From positions 832,501-896,500 of the forward strand of contig JAFMOC010000072.1 in assembly GCA_019802505.1 (NCBI GenBank): a stretch of DNA of 64,000 nt. Reading direction: 5' to 3'. This DNA is from Corydoras sp. C115. Its lineage: Eukaryota > Chordata > Actinopteri > Siluriformes > Callichthyidae. Made by a program: the position numbers and the translations under genes. A model generated the notes under the pieces. It was not told where the DNA came from and did no database searches. It was given only the letters and a program-made list of their open reading frames with translations. Of this stretch, positions 1-11,800 are shown in pieces (positions within the stretch are counted from its first letter, which is position 1; each line of letters begins with the position of its first letter).

Positions 1-268
1 ACACACTCACATATACATACATACACACAAACTCAAACATGTACACACACTTTGGTATCACTTTGGTTTAGCTAAACATCTAGATTGAAAGACTATTAGA
101 CTATATAGATAAAGCCACTATTTTAAATAATTTATTTAATTTGTTTATATTTTTAATATTTTTGAACTCTTGTTGACAAACCTGACATTTTATTGATGTA
201 AACACAGAACTAAATTAAATTTTCCACAAAACATAAATGTTTCAGGAAATAAAAGCTTTGTGTTGTTC
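1..268. other. AT-rich sequence, no gene seen
   Basis: A short ACAC/ACAT-rich stretch followed by AT-rich sequence. I see no splice-supported coding potential on either strand. Confidence 0.5.
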
Positions 269-281
269 TTATTAATGAACA

Positions 282-627
282 TTCTTTCATTATCTTCCGC
301 TTTATCCTCTATTAGGGTCGCGGTGGGGTTCCCCATATCCATCCAGGGGAGAACGTTTCGGGCGCTGGGCAGATACACCCAGGACAGGGCGCCAATCTAT
401 CGCTGGGCACACACTCACTCACACAGACACACTCTATATGGGGCAATTTTTGGAGAATTCAATTGACTTGATCCATGTTTTTGGACTGTGGGAGGAAACC
501 GGAGAACCCGGAGGAAGCCCACGTGGACATGGGGAGAACATGGAAACTCCACCCAGATGGGGATTCAAACCGGGAATCCCTAGCGCTGAGAGGCGAATGT
601 GCTAACCACTAAGCCACCGTGCCACCA
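282..627 (-). mobile_element. SINE (DANA-like/V-SINE), full length
   Basis: Full-length copy on the minus strand. It is flanked by a 13-bp direct repeat TTATTAATGAACA at 269-281 and 628-640, which is a clean target-site duplication. The tRNA-like head is at the high-coordinate end and the tail at the low end. Confidence 0.9.
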
Positions 628-640
628 TTATTAATGAACA

Positions 641-1165
641 TACTAAAGGAATTCTCTCTGCATGTCCTGAGATGTGTCTGCAGGCCTCACACACACAGCA
701 CAAGGATGGAGAAAAGCATAAAGACTGACGTCACACTGTGGCTTTATCTGCTAAAATATATGATGACACTTTTCCAATCGTCAGAGAGAGAAAACTGCTA
801 TGCAATCCCAAAACCAAACTGCTGCCATTTAACAGCAACCTAAGAACCCACATTCAGGTGACTCCTTCATCATCACTACATTTTACAAGCAGCTAACCCA
901 ACCACTCTCAGTAACAGTTCAGTGTTCAGTCTAACATTTCGTTGCTGAGACATTTTTCTTACCTGAACTTATTTGTGAAATATTAATTGACCTTCTGACA
1001 ATTTGTAGGAGCCTTACATTAAAGTTTCGTCAAAACACAATTGATCTTGAAATGATGGTTCTTTAGTTTTATTTCTATGACAACGACCACTCTCAAAGTT
1101 GTTGAGAACGTTCCATTATACGCTGTGGAGAGTAGAGGATTTATAAAAGCTAATAAAATTTAAAT
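641..1165. other. Unique-looking intergenic sequence
   Basis: No gene or recognisable repeat seen. The small open frames have no splice context or recognisable protein. Confidence 0.4.
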
Positions 1166-1322
1166 CCATTCATCATCATCATCCGCTTAATCCTCTACTA
1201 GGGTCATGGAGGGGTTCCCCAGAACGTTTTGGGCTCCGGGCAGATACACCCAGGGCAGGGCACCAATGTACCGCTGGGCACAATTACGCACACAGACACA
1301 CACAAACACACTCTATATGGGG

Positions 1323-1416
<94 letters not shown>

Positions 1417-1436
1417 GGAGAGAACATGGAAACTCA
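1166..1436 (-). mobile_element. SINE, interrupted by microsatellite
   Basis: Diverged copy. Its middle is expanded into a long (AT)n(AC)n tract at about 1325-1417; only the tail half and a short core piece remain. Confidence 0.75.
1325..1417. repeat. (AT)n(AC)n microsatellite
   Basis: Roughly 36 AT units followed by about 9 AC units, grown inside the CA-rich region of a SINE. It produces spurious YIYI/HTHT open frames. Confidence 0.95.
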
Positions 1437-1460
1437 TGGTAAATGTTTTCATGTAAAATA

Positions 1461-1531
1461 CCTGCCCAGTGCCCGAAACATCCCCCCCCACAACAGCTTC
1501 GCAGCCCTAATAGAGTATTAAGCGGAAGATA
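1461..1531 (+). mobile_element. SINE tail fragment
   Basis: Only the 3' third of the SINE is recognisable (CTGCCCAGTGCCCGAAAC through the AGCGGAAGATAAT tail). Confidence 0.65.
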
Positions 1532-2176
1532 ATTTAAAATAGTCAACTATATATCAATCCAACATTATACTTTATATATAAGAAACTCCCTTTTCCCCTG
1601 ACAGTAACAACCTCCACAAATTGAAGCTGGCCTACCATGGCAGAGATGTCAGTTTTAGTTATTAAATTATGTTATGTCATTTACTATTAATAGTTATTAT
1701 TGTTGTGTTAGGTTGTTAAAACAGTTTTTTAATAATACACTATTTGATTTGATGAATATGGAGCTTTGTTAATGCATAAAAAACTACCACTACATTAGTA
1801 AGTAAATTAAAGAATCTTTATTATAATAGTTTTGGCAAATGAGGATTACTGCATGAGTCTGCCAACAAAAATAATTAATAAATAGCAAAGTTAAAAACCA
1901 ATAACCAACTGACGACTTTGTCAGTGTTGGCACTAGTGACGTCAGGAAGCTACATCGACACAGAAACGTCACTTTTTTGATTGTCGTAATCGGATACCTC
2001 ACAGAAACGGTCAGCAGGTTACATTGAACGGATGTAATGACAACGTAACTGGGTTAGTTGTGTACACACACACTATAATATATAAACATACTACTACAAC
2101 TACTAACAATAATTAGTGAAGGTGTTTTGCAATGACCTAAAATTTTTACATCCATGTAGAACCAAAGGAGTCCAGA
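1532..2176. other. Intergenic AT-rich sequence downstream of nprl2
   Basis: No gene seen. The minus-strand open frame at 1790-2002 has no recognisable domain. Confidence 0.4.
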
Positions 2177-2182
2177 TTTATT
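2177..2182 (-). promoter_or_regulatory. Candidate polyA signal of nprl2
   Basis: TTTATT on the plus strand is AATAAA on the minus strand, about 650 bp past the nprl2 stop, with a second copy at 2196-2201. No closer canonical signal was seen. The use of this site is inferred. Confidence 0.35.
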
Positions 2183-2828
2183 TCCATGAAAAGTTTTTAT
2201 TTTATATCAAACCTTAAAAATGTCAGTTTTCTACAACTTAATATTAACAAAAAATTAAGGCCAGTCCTTCAGCTGTGGGAATTTTCTGGTAATTAGCAAA
2301 AAAATCTGATTGTATATTTCCCAACATAGAATTTATAATAAAATGGATTACAGGATTACTTAATTTAAAGAGACTAGACAGACCACAGTAGGTCAATTAT
2401 GTAATTCTAGGATATCTGCAAGTGAAATTACACTGCAGAAACCATTTTGGTTTTAAAGCTTACATGGTTTTGCACATAAGAAAAACACTTCTGTCCCCAT
2501 TATAGCAAATAGAAGAGGGATTCTAGTAACATGGATTACTTCGATGTACACTGTCTGGTGATATAACACTTGCTTATAATGTATTGTGTCATCGTTTTTA
2601 CTACATAATGCATCAATTCTATTCAATTTTGCATGAGCTATTGTATTAAACTACCAATCTGAAGTCTTCTCCAGCACATCATGACTTTCAAATGCTCATG
2701 GTGGTGGATCATTTAAAATGGTTCCTTCTGCTCCTTGGAACCACTTTTTTGGCAGTCACCCAATGAAACACCTCTGTGTTCTCACCAATAGTAGCTTAGA
2801 ATGTCCCTTGATGACTTAACTTCCAACT

Positions 2829-5800
2829 TTACTTCCAACAAATGATAATGTTGGGGTCATTTTCTAAGCGTTCATCCAATTCCTTGTAACTCATACCTAA
2901 AACAATGGACAACAAGAAACATAAGGATTTCAGCATTACACAATATCGATTTAAGAAAGCAGTCGAGTGGCTTACCAGTTTTACAGCAGATCTCGTCATA
3001 ACTATGGAAACCAGTATAAAGTTTAGGTGGTTGACTCCTTTCATCCCGAACCACTTTAACTGGATATTTTTGAAGCCGCCGAATCAGCCCCTTCATTAGA
3101 CCAAACTGAATCAGCTTCCTACAAACCAGAGCAAAAACATTTGCAATATGCACAATCTATACTAATACAAGACAAACCCTCACCTACTGACTGACTCATC
3201 ACTAATCTTCTATTGCAGATTTCATTCATCCATTATCTTCCGCTTTATCCTCTATTAGGGTCGCGGTGGGGTTCCCCATGCCCATCCAGGGGAGAACTTT
3301 TCGGGCGCTGGGCAGATACACCCAGGACAGGGCGCCAATCTATCACTGGGCACACACTCACTTACACACACACACTCTATATGGGGCAATTTGGAGAACT
3401 CAATTTACTTGATCCATGTTTTTGGACTGTGGGAGGAAACCGGAGAACCCGGAGGAAACCCACGCGGACACGGGGAGAACATGGAAACTCCACCCAGATG
3501 GGGATTCGAACCGGGAATCCCTAGTGCTGAGAGGAGAACGTGCTAACCACTAAGCCACCGTGCCGCCATCATTATTATTATTATTATTATTCATTCATTC
3601 ATTGTCTCCCGCTTTATCCTCTATTAGGGTCGAGGTGGGGTTCCCCATGCCCATCCAGGGGAGAACGTCTCGGGCGCTGGGCAGATAGACCCAGGACAGG
3701 ACGCCAATCCATCGCTGGGCACACACTCACTCACACAAACACACTCTATTTGGGACAATTTTGAGAATTCAATTGACTTGATCCATGTTTTTGGACTGTG
3801 GGAGGAAACCGGAGAACCCGGAGGAAACACACGCGGACACGGGGAGAACATGGAACTCCACCCAGATGGGGATTTGAACCGGGAGTCCCTAGTGCTGAGA
3901 GGAGAACGTGCTAACCACCAAGCCACCGTGCCGCTATCATTATTATTATTATTTATTTTTTAATGTATTTATTTATGTATTTATTAATTATTATTTTTAT
4001 TATCACCCTATTTTAGCTTCATCTGTTTGTCTGTGTCTGGTATACCGTTTGCAAATGCTATTTCACCCACTTCCCATTATGCGGTTTTTTTTTTATTGCA
4101 GATTTACTAAAAATTAATCAGTTTTCAGTTAGAAATTCGATGATGTTACGGTCGGTCATGGAGGGGTGGTGCTTCCTGAGGTAGCCCCGCCCCTTATTTA
4201 GTCTGTTCTCCACGCCTTTGTCTTGCTTTGTTATGGTCACGTGTTGTGTTTAGTGTCATGTCATGCTTTGTCAGTGTCATCTGTTGTGTGTAAGTCTTAT
4301 TTTGCGTTGTTATGGTCACATGTTGTATTTAGTGTCATGTCCTGCGTTGTTATGGTCACATGTTGTATTTAGTGTCATGTCCTGCGTTGTTATGGTCACA
4401 TGTTGTATTTAGTGTCATGTCCTGCGTTGTTATGGTCACATGTTGTATTTAGTGTCATGTCCTGCGTTGTTATGGTCACATGTTGTGTTTTGGGTAATGT
4501 CCTGCGTTGTTATGGTCACATGTTGTATTTAGTGTCATGTCCTGCGTTGTTATGGTCACATGTTGTATTTAGTGTCATGTCCTGCGTTGTTATGGTCACA
4601 TGTTGTATTTAGTGTCATGTCCTGCGTTGTTATGGTCACATGTTGTATTTAGTGTCATGTCCTGCGTTGTTATGGTCACATGTTGTATTTAGTGTCATGT
4701 CCTGCGTTGTTATGTTCACATGTTTTATTTAGTGTCATGTCCTGCGTTGTTATGTTCACATGTTTTATTTAGTGTCATGTCCTGCGTTGTTATGGTCACA
4801 TGTTGTATTTAGTGTCATGTCCTGCGTTGTTATGGTCACGTGTTGTATTTAGTGTAATGTCCTGCGTTGTTATGGTCACATGTTGTACGTAGTGTATGTC
4901 ATGCTTTGTTATTGTCACATGGTCTGGTTTGTCTGATTGTTCACGTCCCGTAATGTCACGGTTTGTTTTGGTCACGTGGTGTGGGTTGGTCTGTAATTAC
5001 GCACACCTGGGTTCCCCCATCACTGTTCCCTTTTTAAGCAGCTCATTCCCGCCACTCTTGGCTAGATGGTCTTGGTTTGTCCACCTACCCTCGCTACGCC
5101 TCGTCCACTCTGGCCCACACCCCTCGTCTCCGGTTATTAGTCTCGCCCTGTTTACCTCGCCCTGTTACACCTCGTCCTGGTCACCTCGCCCTGTTACACC
5201 TCGCCCTGTTACACCTCATCTCCTGTTGGTTCTGTGTTTTGAGTCTCTGTGTTGCAGTGAATCGTTCCGCCTCTGTTGCCCGGTGTCTAGCCACACTCCA
5301 CCCTGTGCGCTCCTGCGGATTGGAACACGGCCCCGCTGACGACGCCGTGACGTCAGACCCCAGCTCCGCAGCTGCTGTGTTCATCAGTCAATGTTACGTT
5401 CCTCGAAGTACTGTGTAGCTGAGTGTGGCTAAATAAACTTTGTTGGCAACAATCCCCGCCCCGACTTCGTCGTTCCGAGTAGCGGATCCACCTACTCCGC
5501 ACGGTTCCCTGGTAAACCGTAACAGATGATGGTCGTTTACTTGAACTTTCTTACTTATGACACTATATTCTGAAATTCGATCATGTTATAATTCTGGGTG
5601 GCACGTGGTTTAGTGGTTAGCAGGTTTGCGTCTTAGTGCTGGGGATCCAGATTCGACCTGTGTGGGTTTTCTCCGGGTTCTCCGGTGTCCTCCCACATTT
5701 CAAATACATAGGCAACTCTAAATTACCCCTATCTAAATTGCCCCTATATAACGTGTGCCCAGCAGTGGATTGATGTCCTGCCGTGGGTGTATGTGTCCAG

Positions 5801-8800
5801 TGCTGAAACGTTCACCCCAGGATGGAAACTCCCCCTCAAGAAAATGAGATGTTATTTATTCATTCATTATCTCCTGCTTTATCCTCTATTAGGGTCGCGG
5901 TGGGGTTCTCCATGCCCATCCAGGGGAGAGCATCTCAGGCGCTGGGCAGATAGACCCAGGACAGGGCGCCAATCCATCGCTGGGCACACACTCACTCACA
6001 CAGACACACTCTATATGGGGCAATTTTTGAGAATTCAATTGACTTGATCCATGTTTTTGGACTGTGGGAGGAAACCGGAGAACCCGGAGGAAACCCACGC
6101 AGACACGGGGAGAACATGGAGGCTCCACCCAGATGGGGATTCGAACCGGGAATCCCTAGCGCTGAGAGGAGAACGTGCTAAACCACTAAGCCACCGTGCC
6201 GCCCCATGAGATGTTATATTACTTTAAATATAATTGTTTCATTTCAGGGCGGCATGGTGGCTTAGCACGTTCTCCTCTCAGCGCTAGGGGTTCCTGGTTC
6301 GAATCCCCATCTGGGTGCAGTTTCCATGTTCTCCCCGTGTCTGCGTGGGTTTCCTCCGGGTTCTCCGGTTTCCTCCCACAGTCCAAAAACATGGATCAAG
6401 TCAAGTGAGCTCTCCAAATTGCCCCATGTAGAGTGTGCATGCGTGCATCTGCCCAGCGCCCGAAAAGTTCTCCCCAGGATGGGCATGGGGAACCCCACCG
6501 CGACCCTAATAGAGGATAAAGCTGAAGATAATGAATGAATGAATGAATGTTTAATTATAAATGGGGTGGCACGGTGGCTTCATGGATTCAAGGTAAATTG
6601 AATGCTCTAAATGACCCTATGTAGCGTGTGTTTTATGGGTCTTTGTGAGTAAATGTTCCCAGTGATGGGTTGTCGCCCTGTCCTGGGTGTATCTACCCAG
6701 TGCCCAAAATTGTACTCCCCTGGATGTGCATGGGGAAACCCCCCTATGACCCTAGTAGAGGATTAAGCGGCATGAATGAATGAATGAATAATTATAAATG
6801 TTACCTCACCTCTCATCCACCCTCTGTAGCTGCAGTGCATATCGTGAGCACAGATCTCTCACAGTGGTTCCTGCAGTCAAACCACAATAGAGCTGGAACA
6901 CGTCTCTCAGACTCGCTCTATATCCTGCAGAGAGATAAAATCTCACATGTAATCAAATGAGTACTTTTAATATGAACAAATATTTTATTAATGCTGTTGT
7001 TTTATTACTAGGAAGATTACATGTCCCCTGATCACATTCCATATATGGTATATAAAGGTAAAAAACTCAAAAAACTCTCCAAAACACCCGAAAAAGAAAA
7101 CTCAGAAATATTTTGAATAATGCTGAATAACATGGGGGGCGGCACGGTGGTTTAGTGGTTAGCACATTCGCTTCTCAGCACTAGGGATTCCCGGTTCGAA
7201 TCCCCATCTGGGTGGAGTTTCCATGTCCTCCCCCTGTCTGCGTGGGTTTGCTCCGGGTTCTCCGGTTCGCTCCCACAGTCCAAAAACATGGATCAAGTCA
7301 ATTGAATTCTCCAAATTGCCCCATATAGAGTGTGTTTGTGTGAGTGAGTGTGTGCCCAGCGATGGATTGGCGCCCTGTCCTGGGTGTATCTGCCCAGCGC
7401 CCGAGATGTTCTCCCCTGGATGGGCATGGGGAACCCCACCGCGACCCTAATAGAGGATAAAGCGGGAGATAATGAATGAATGAATGATTTAATAGTGCTT
7501 ACAGCCTGCGGCATTTTCGAGTTACCTGGTTTATTGACATAATGAAGGCATTCATCCTGAATGGCTTTATCATCTATTAGGTTCTGGACTTTGGGTGTTG
7601 TGCAGTAAACATTGGAATACTGTGGAAAATCAAAGCACAGCATTAGCACTAAAAAGTGTAAGAACATTGTGTCTGCATCAATTCATGACGCAATGAGTCA
7701 AGATTACCTGAAATATTGACACCAGTGTGACGACTCCATAATATCTGTAAAAACAGCATTTAGTCCGAGGTCAACAAGTTTAAATAAAAGAGTGAATATT
7801 CAGGGCAGGTGTCAAACTTACAGTAAATTCTGAATAGCAATTCGTACCAAATTCAGCTCAACGTCAGCTTCAGCAGATATTTTCTGTATGTGTCGATAGC
7901 CATCAACGTACGGTAAGATCTACAACACAATGTGGCCAGTTAATGCAAATATTTTATTTTATATCATTATTTATTATGCAATGAACTCCCTAGTCGACCC
8001 TGACAGTAGAATGTATGAATGTATTTTTTTCTCCACAAATATGGAAGTATTGGCCAGGAGGAAACATATATGGCCAGGAGGAAAGGAACTAAAAAACGCA
8101 TTCAAATGATTTAAATTTGTAGGAAAACAAACGTATTAAACGAAAGCACGAGATAAAACACATGTATGATTGTAATAACAGTAATAGAACAAAATGTAGA
8201 GAATTCCGCAGCGCAAATAGAGGATTTAAAACTTATCGGACTTGAAACACAAACCTGCTGTGTGGTGAGATCCCACTGAAACTTGATAAATCTGTCCTTG
8301 TTCTGAGTAAAGACTGGAACATCATACTCCTGAACGATCATGGGGTCCTTTCTCTGCTCGATCAGTTTCAGATGAATTGTATTTGACTCGTCTGAGTTAC
8401 AATAACAACAATGATAATCATATTAATTATCTCCATTAGCAGCATTATAAAGAATTACAAGTAAAAGTTTAGTTTAAAATCCATCCATCCATTATTTATC
8501 CTCTATTAGGGTCGCGGGGGGGGGGGGGGGGGGTCTGTTTCTTTTGAGGTGTTGTCCCCCGGCTTCCTGGAGATCTTCATCCATGGCTCTGCTGACGAAT
8601 ACTGGATGGAACCTGACAAGGCGGTCCTGCAGGACGCCCCCTAAAGGACTCACATATAGTTTTCCAGTTGTTAGTTTTTCCATTTGTTTAATATCTGGAC
8701 ATGGCTGTCCTACACTGTTGTTGCTGCCTGGCCGCTCAAGGAGGACGAGTCCCTCACCAAGACCACGAGTCTTGGTCCCCTCAAGGTTTCTTCCTTAAAT

Positions 8801-11800
8801 AACAACATAACAGGGAGTTTTTTCTTGCCACTGTCGCTTCGGCTCGCTCTTTGGGGGTCTAAAGGCTTTTCATTCTGTAAAGCTGCTTAGTGACAATGTA
8901 CTGTTGTAAAAAGCGCGACAGAAATAAATTACTTGAGCTTGAACTTGCTTTATCCTCTATTAGGGTTGTGGGGGGGGGGGTTCCCCATGCCCATCCAGGG
9001 GAGAACGTTTCGGGCGCTGGGCAGACACACCCAGGACAGGGCGCCAATCCATCGCTGGGCACACACTCACTCACACAAACACACTCTATATGGAGAATAT
9101 ATTGGAGAACTCAATTGACTTGTTCCATGTTTTTGGACTGTGGGAGGAAACCGGAGATCCCGGAGGAAACCCACGCGGACACGGGGAGAACATGGAAACT
9201 CCACCAGATTGGAATTCGAACTGGGAATCCGTAGCGCTGAGAGGAGAACGTGCTAACTACTAAGCCTCCGTGCCGCCCAGGTTTAAAATCATTAATCAAA
9301 ATTAAATTAAAAAGAAAAAAATATTTACACTGGACCTAGAGCAGGGTAGAGCAGGGGTGTCAAACTCAATTGAACAGGGAACCAAAACTCAAAACACACT
9401 TTAGGTTGCAGGCCGAACAGGATAAACATTCATTGAATGTTATTTATTGATGCTTTTATTCAAAGTGACTTACAAATATCCCAATTTAATGGTTGGGTTC
9501 AGAGCATAGGGTTGGCAACACCACCCCCTGGAGCAATGAGGGTTAAGCCCCTTGCTCAAGAGCCCACATTGGTAACTTCAGAACCTTCTGATTAATAGCC
9601 CCACACCCTAACCACCAAGCTACCACACCCTGAAAATAAATGCTTTCTGAACATGAATAGGAATTAAAACAGACAGGAATATTATTCCACAATAAAATAA
9701 CTTAAATTTTATATACCTTAAAATTCATTGCTCTCTATCAAATATTTTACAATTTAAAGTTACAACTATGAACATGCTGCAAAAAACATCCATCCATCAT
9801 CTTCCACTTTATCCTCTATTAGGGTCGCAGGGGGGTTCCCTATGCCCATCCTGGGGAGTATATTTCGGGTGCTGGGCAGATAGACCCAGGACAGGACACC
9901 AATCTATCACTGGACACACACTCACTCACACAGACACACTCTATATGGGGCAATTTGGAGAATTCAATTGATTTGATGCATGTTTTTGGACTGTGGGAGG
10001 AAACCGGAGAACCCGGAGGAAACCCACACGGACACGGGGAGAACATGGAAACTCCACCCAGGTTGGGATTCGAACCCGGAATCCCTAGTGCTGAGAGGAG
10101 AACGTGCTAACCACTAAACCACCGTGCCGCCCCGCAAAAAAACATAAAGAATGAAATAAAAATAATGCTTTGCCGCAAAAATAAAAATAACAAATCAAAA
10201 CATTCAGTTTTCTTTGCTCTTGGGACAATTTAGAAAAATAAACTTCAACATTAAATATCTTTAGATATTTCTGCACTTTATAAAAAAGTTCCTATCGAAA
10301 TGTTAGTACAAATTTATCATTAAAAATTACGCCTCGCTCAAGGAGCTGCTAGATTAGAATCTTTAAAGGGATGAATTTAAGAGTTGATGCTTTAAATGAC
10401 CCAAGTCTTAGGGTTTTGTTATTTGCTCAATTAAGATCCAGAAGTAAAGATGGCAGGATTAAGAGATACAGAGAGGTTTGAAAAAGTGAGATGAGTAATA
10501 AGAATGAAAAGTGCATACCGATAGGAAGAGTGCAGGATCCCGTCGCGTTAAGCTCCTCAAGTAAAGTTGACATCATGGGCAACAGCTTCTGCTTACTTTC
10601 CTCATTTGAAATGAAGCCACTTTCAAGCTACGAACCCAAGTTTCAATTTCTCTTTTAATAAAGGATCAGCAACGCTTACCACTACTGTTATCTAGATTAT
10701 AAACATACCAACCTCCAGAGTTGTAAGGTATCCTGAAAGCTTCTTTACTAGGGGTTCTAAGGCACAGGTCTTGGTCCTTGCATCGCACACCAGACCCAAA
10801 TTGAAGAGTAAGGCATTACGACTGTATTTTTTATGCTCTATGCAGACCGGACATCCAATAAGTTTTTTGTCCATTGCAGTTCTGGATTAACAAGAAAAAG
10901 AAATTAAATCACAAACAATTTCAGTTTGGGCGGGCTTAGTGGTTTAGCATGTTCTCCTCTCAGAGCTAGGGATTCCCGGTTCGAATCCCCATCTGGGTGG
11001 AGTTTCCATGTTCTCCCCGTGTCTGCGTGGGTTTCCTCCGGGTTCTCCGGTTTCCTCCCACAGTCCAAAAACATGGGTCAAGTCAATTGAATTCTCAAAA
11101 ATTGCCCCATATAGAGTGTCTATCTGACCTGGGTCTATCTGCCCAGCGCCCGAGACGTTCTCCCCTGGATGGGCATGGGGAACCCCACCGCGACCCTAAT
11201 AGAGGATAAAGCGGGAGATAATGAATGAATGAATATATTATTTGAATATATTAGTGCAAAACTGTTGGATAATCATCATTTAATTGTATTACTGTTGCAG
11301 ATGTATAGTTAGTATAGTTAGTATAGTTAGTATTGTTAGTATAGTTAGTATAGTTAGTATAGTTTCTACATACACTGTGATGAGCTTATTCTGCAGCTCA
11401 GGTTTGGTGATGATATAAACTTGCACTGTATCAAATAATTCTCTTGAAATATATTCCTCTGGAACCTGCGATACAGAGACGAGAACAAAGAGAGAACACA
11501 AGGTCTGAAAAAACATTAAACAATCTTTAAATATACTTCATAAAAACAAACATGGGCGGCACGGTGGCTCAGTGGTTTGGCATGTTCTCCTCTCAGCACT
11601 AGGGATTCCCGGTTCGAATCCCCATCTGGGTTGAGTTTCCACGTTCTCCCCGTGTCCGCGTGGGTTTCCTCCGGGTTCTCCGGTTTCCTCCCACAGTCCA
11701 AAAACACAATTGAATTCTCCAAATTGCCCCATATAGAGTGTGTCTGTGTGAGTGAGTGTGTGTCCAGCGATGGATTGGCGCCCTGTCCTGGGTGTTATTA

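Noticed and set aside
1204..1546. YIYIYI-rich open frames here and at 37329 and 41319
   Set aside because: They are translations of (AT)n microsatellites.
4285..4895. CRISPR-like regular array
   Set aside because: The 40-bp units are directly abutting with no spacers, lie inside an LTR, and the genome is a vertebrate; it is a minisatellite.
4144..5524. Endogenous retrovirus with genes
   Set aside because: Only the LTR is present; no gag, pol or env sequence and no second LTR were seen.
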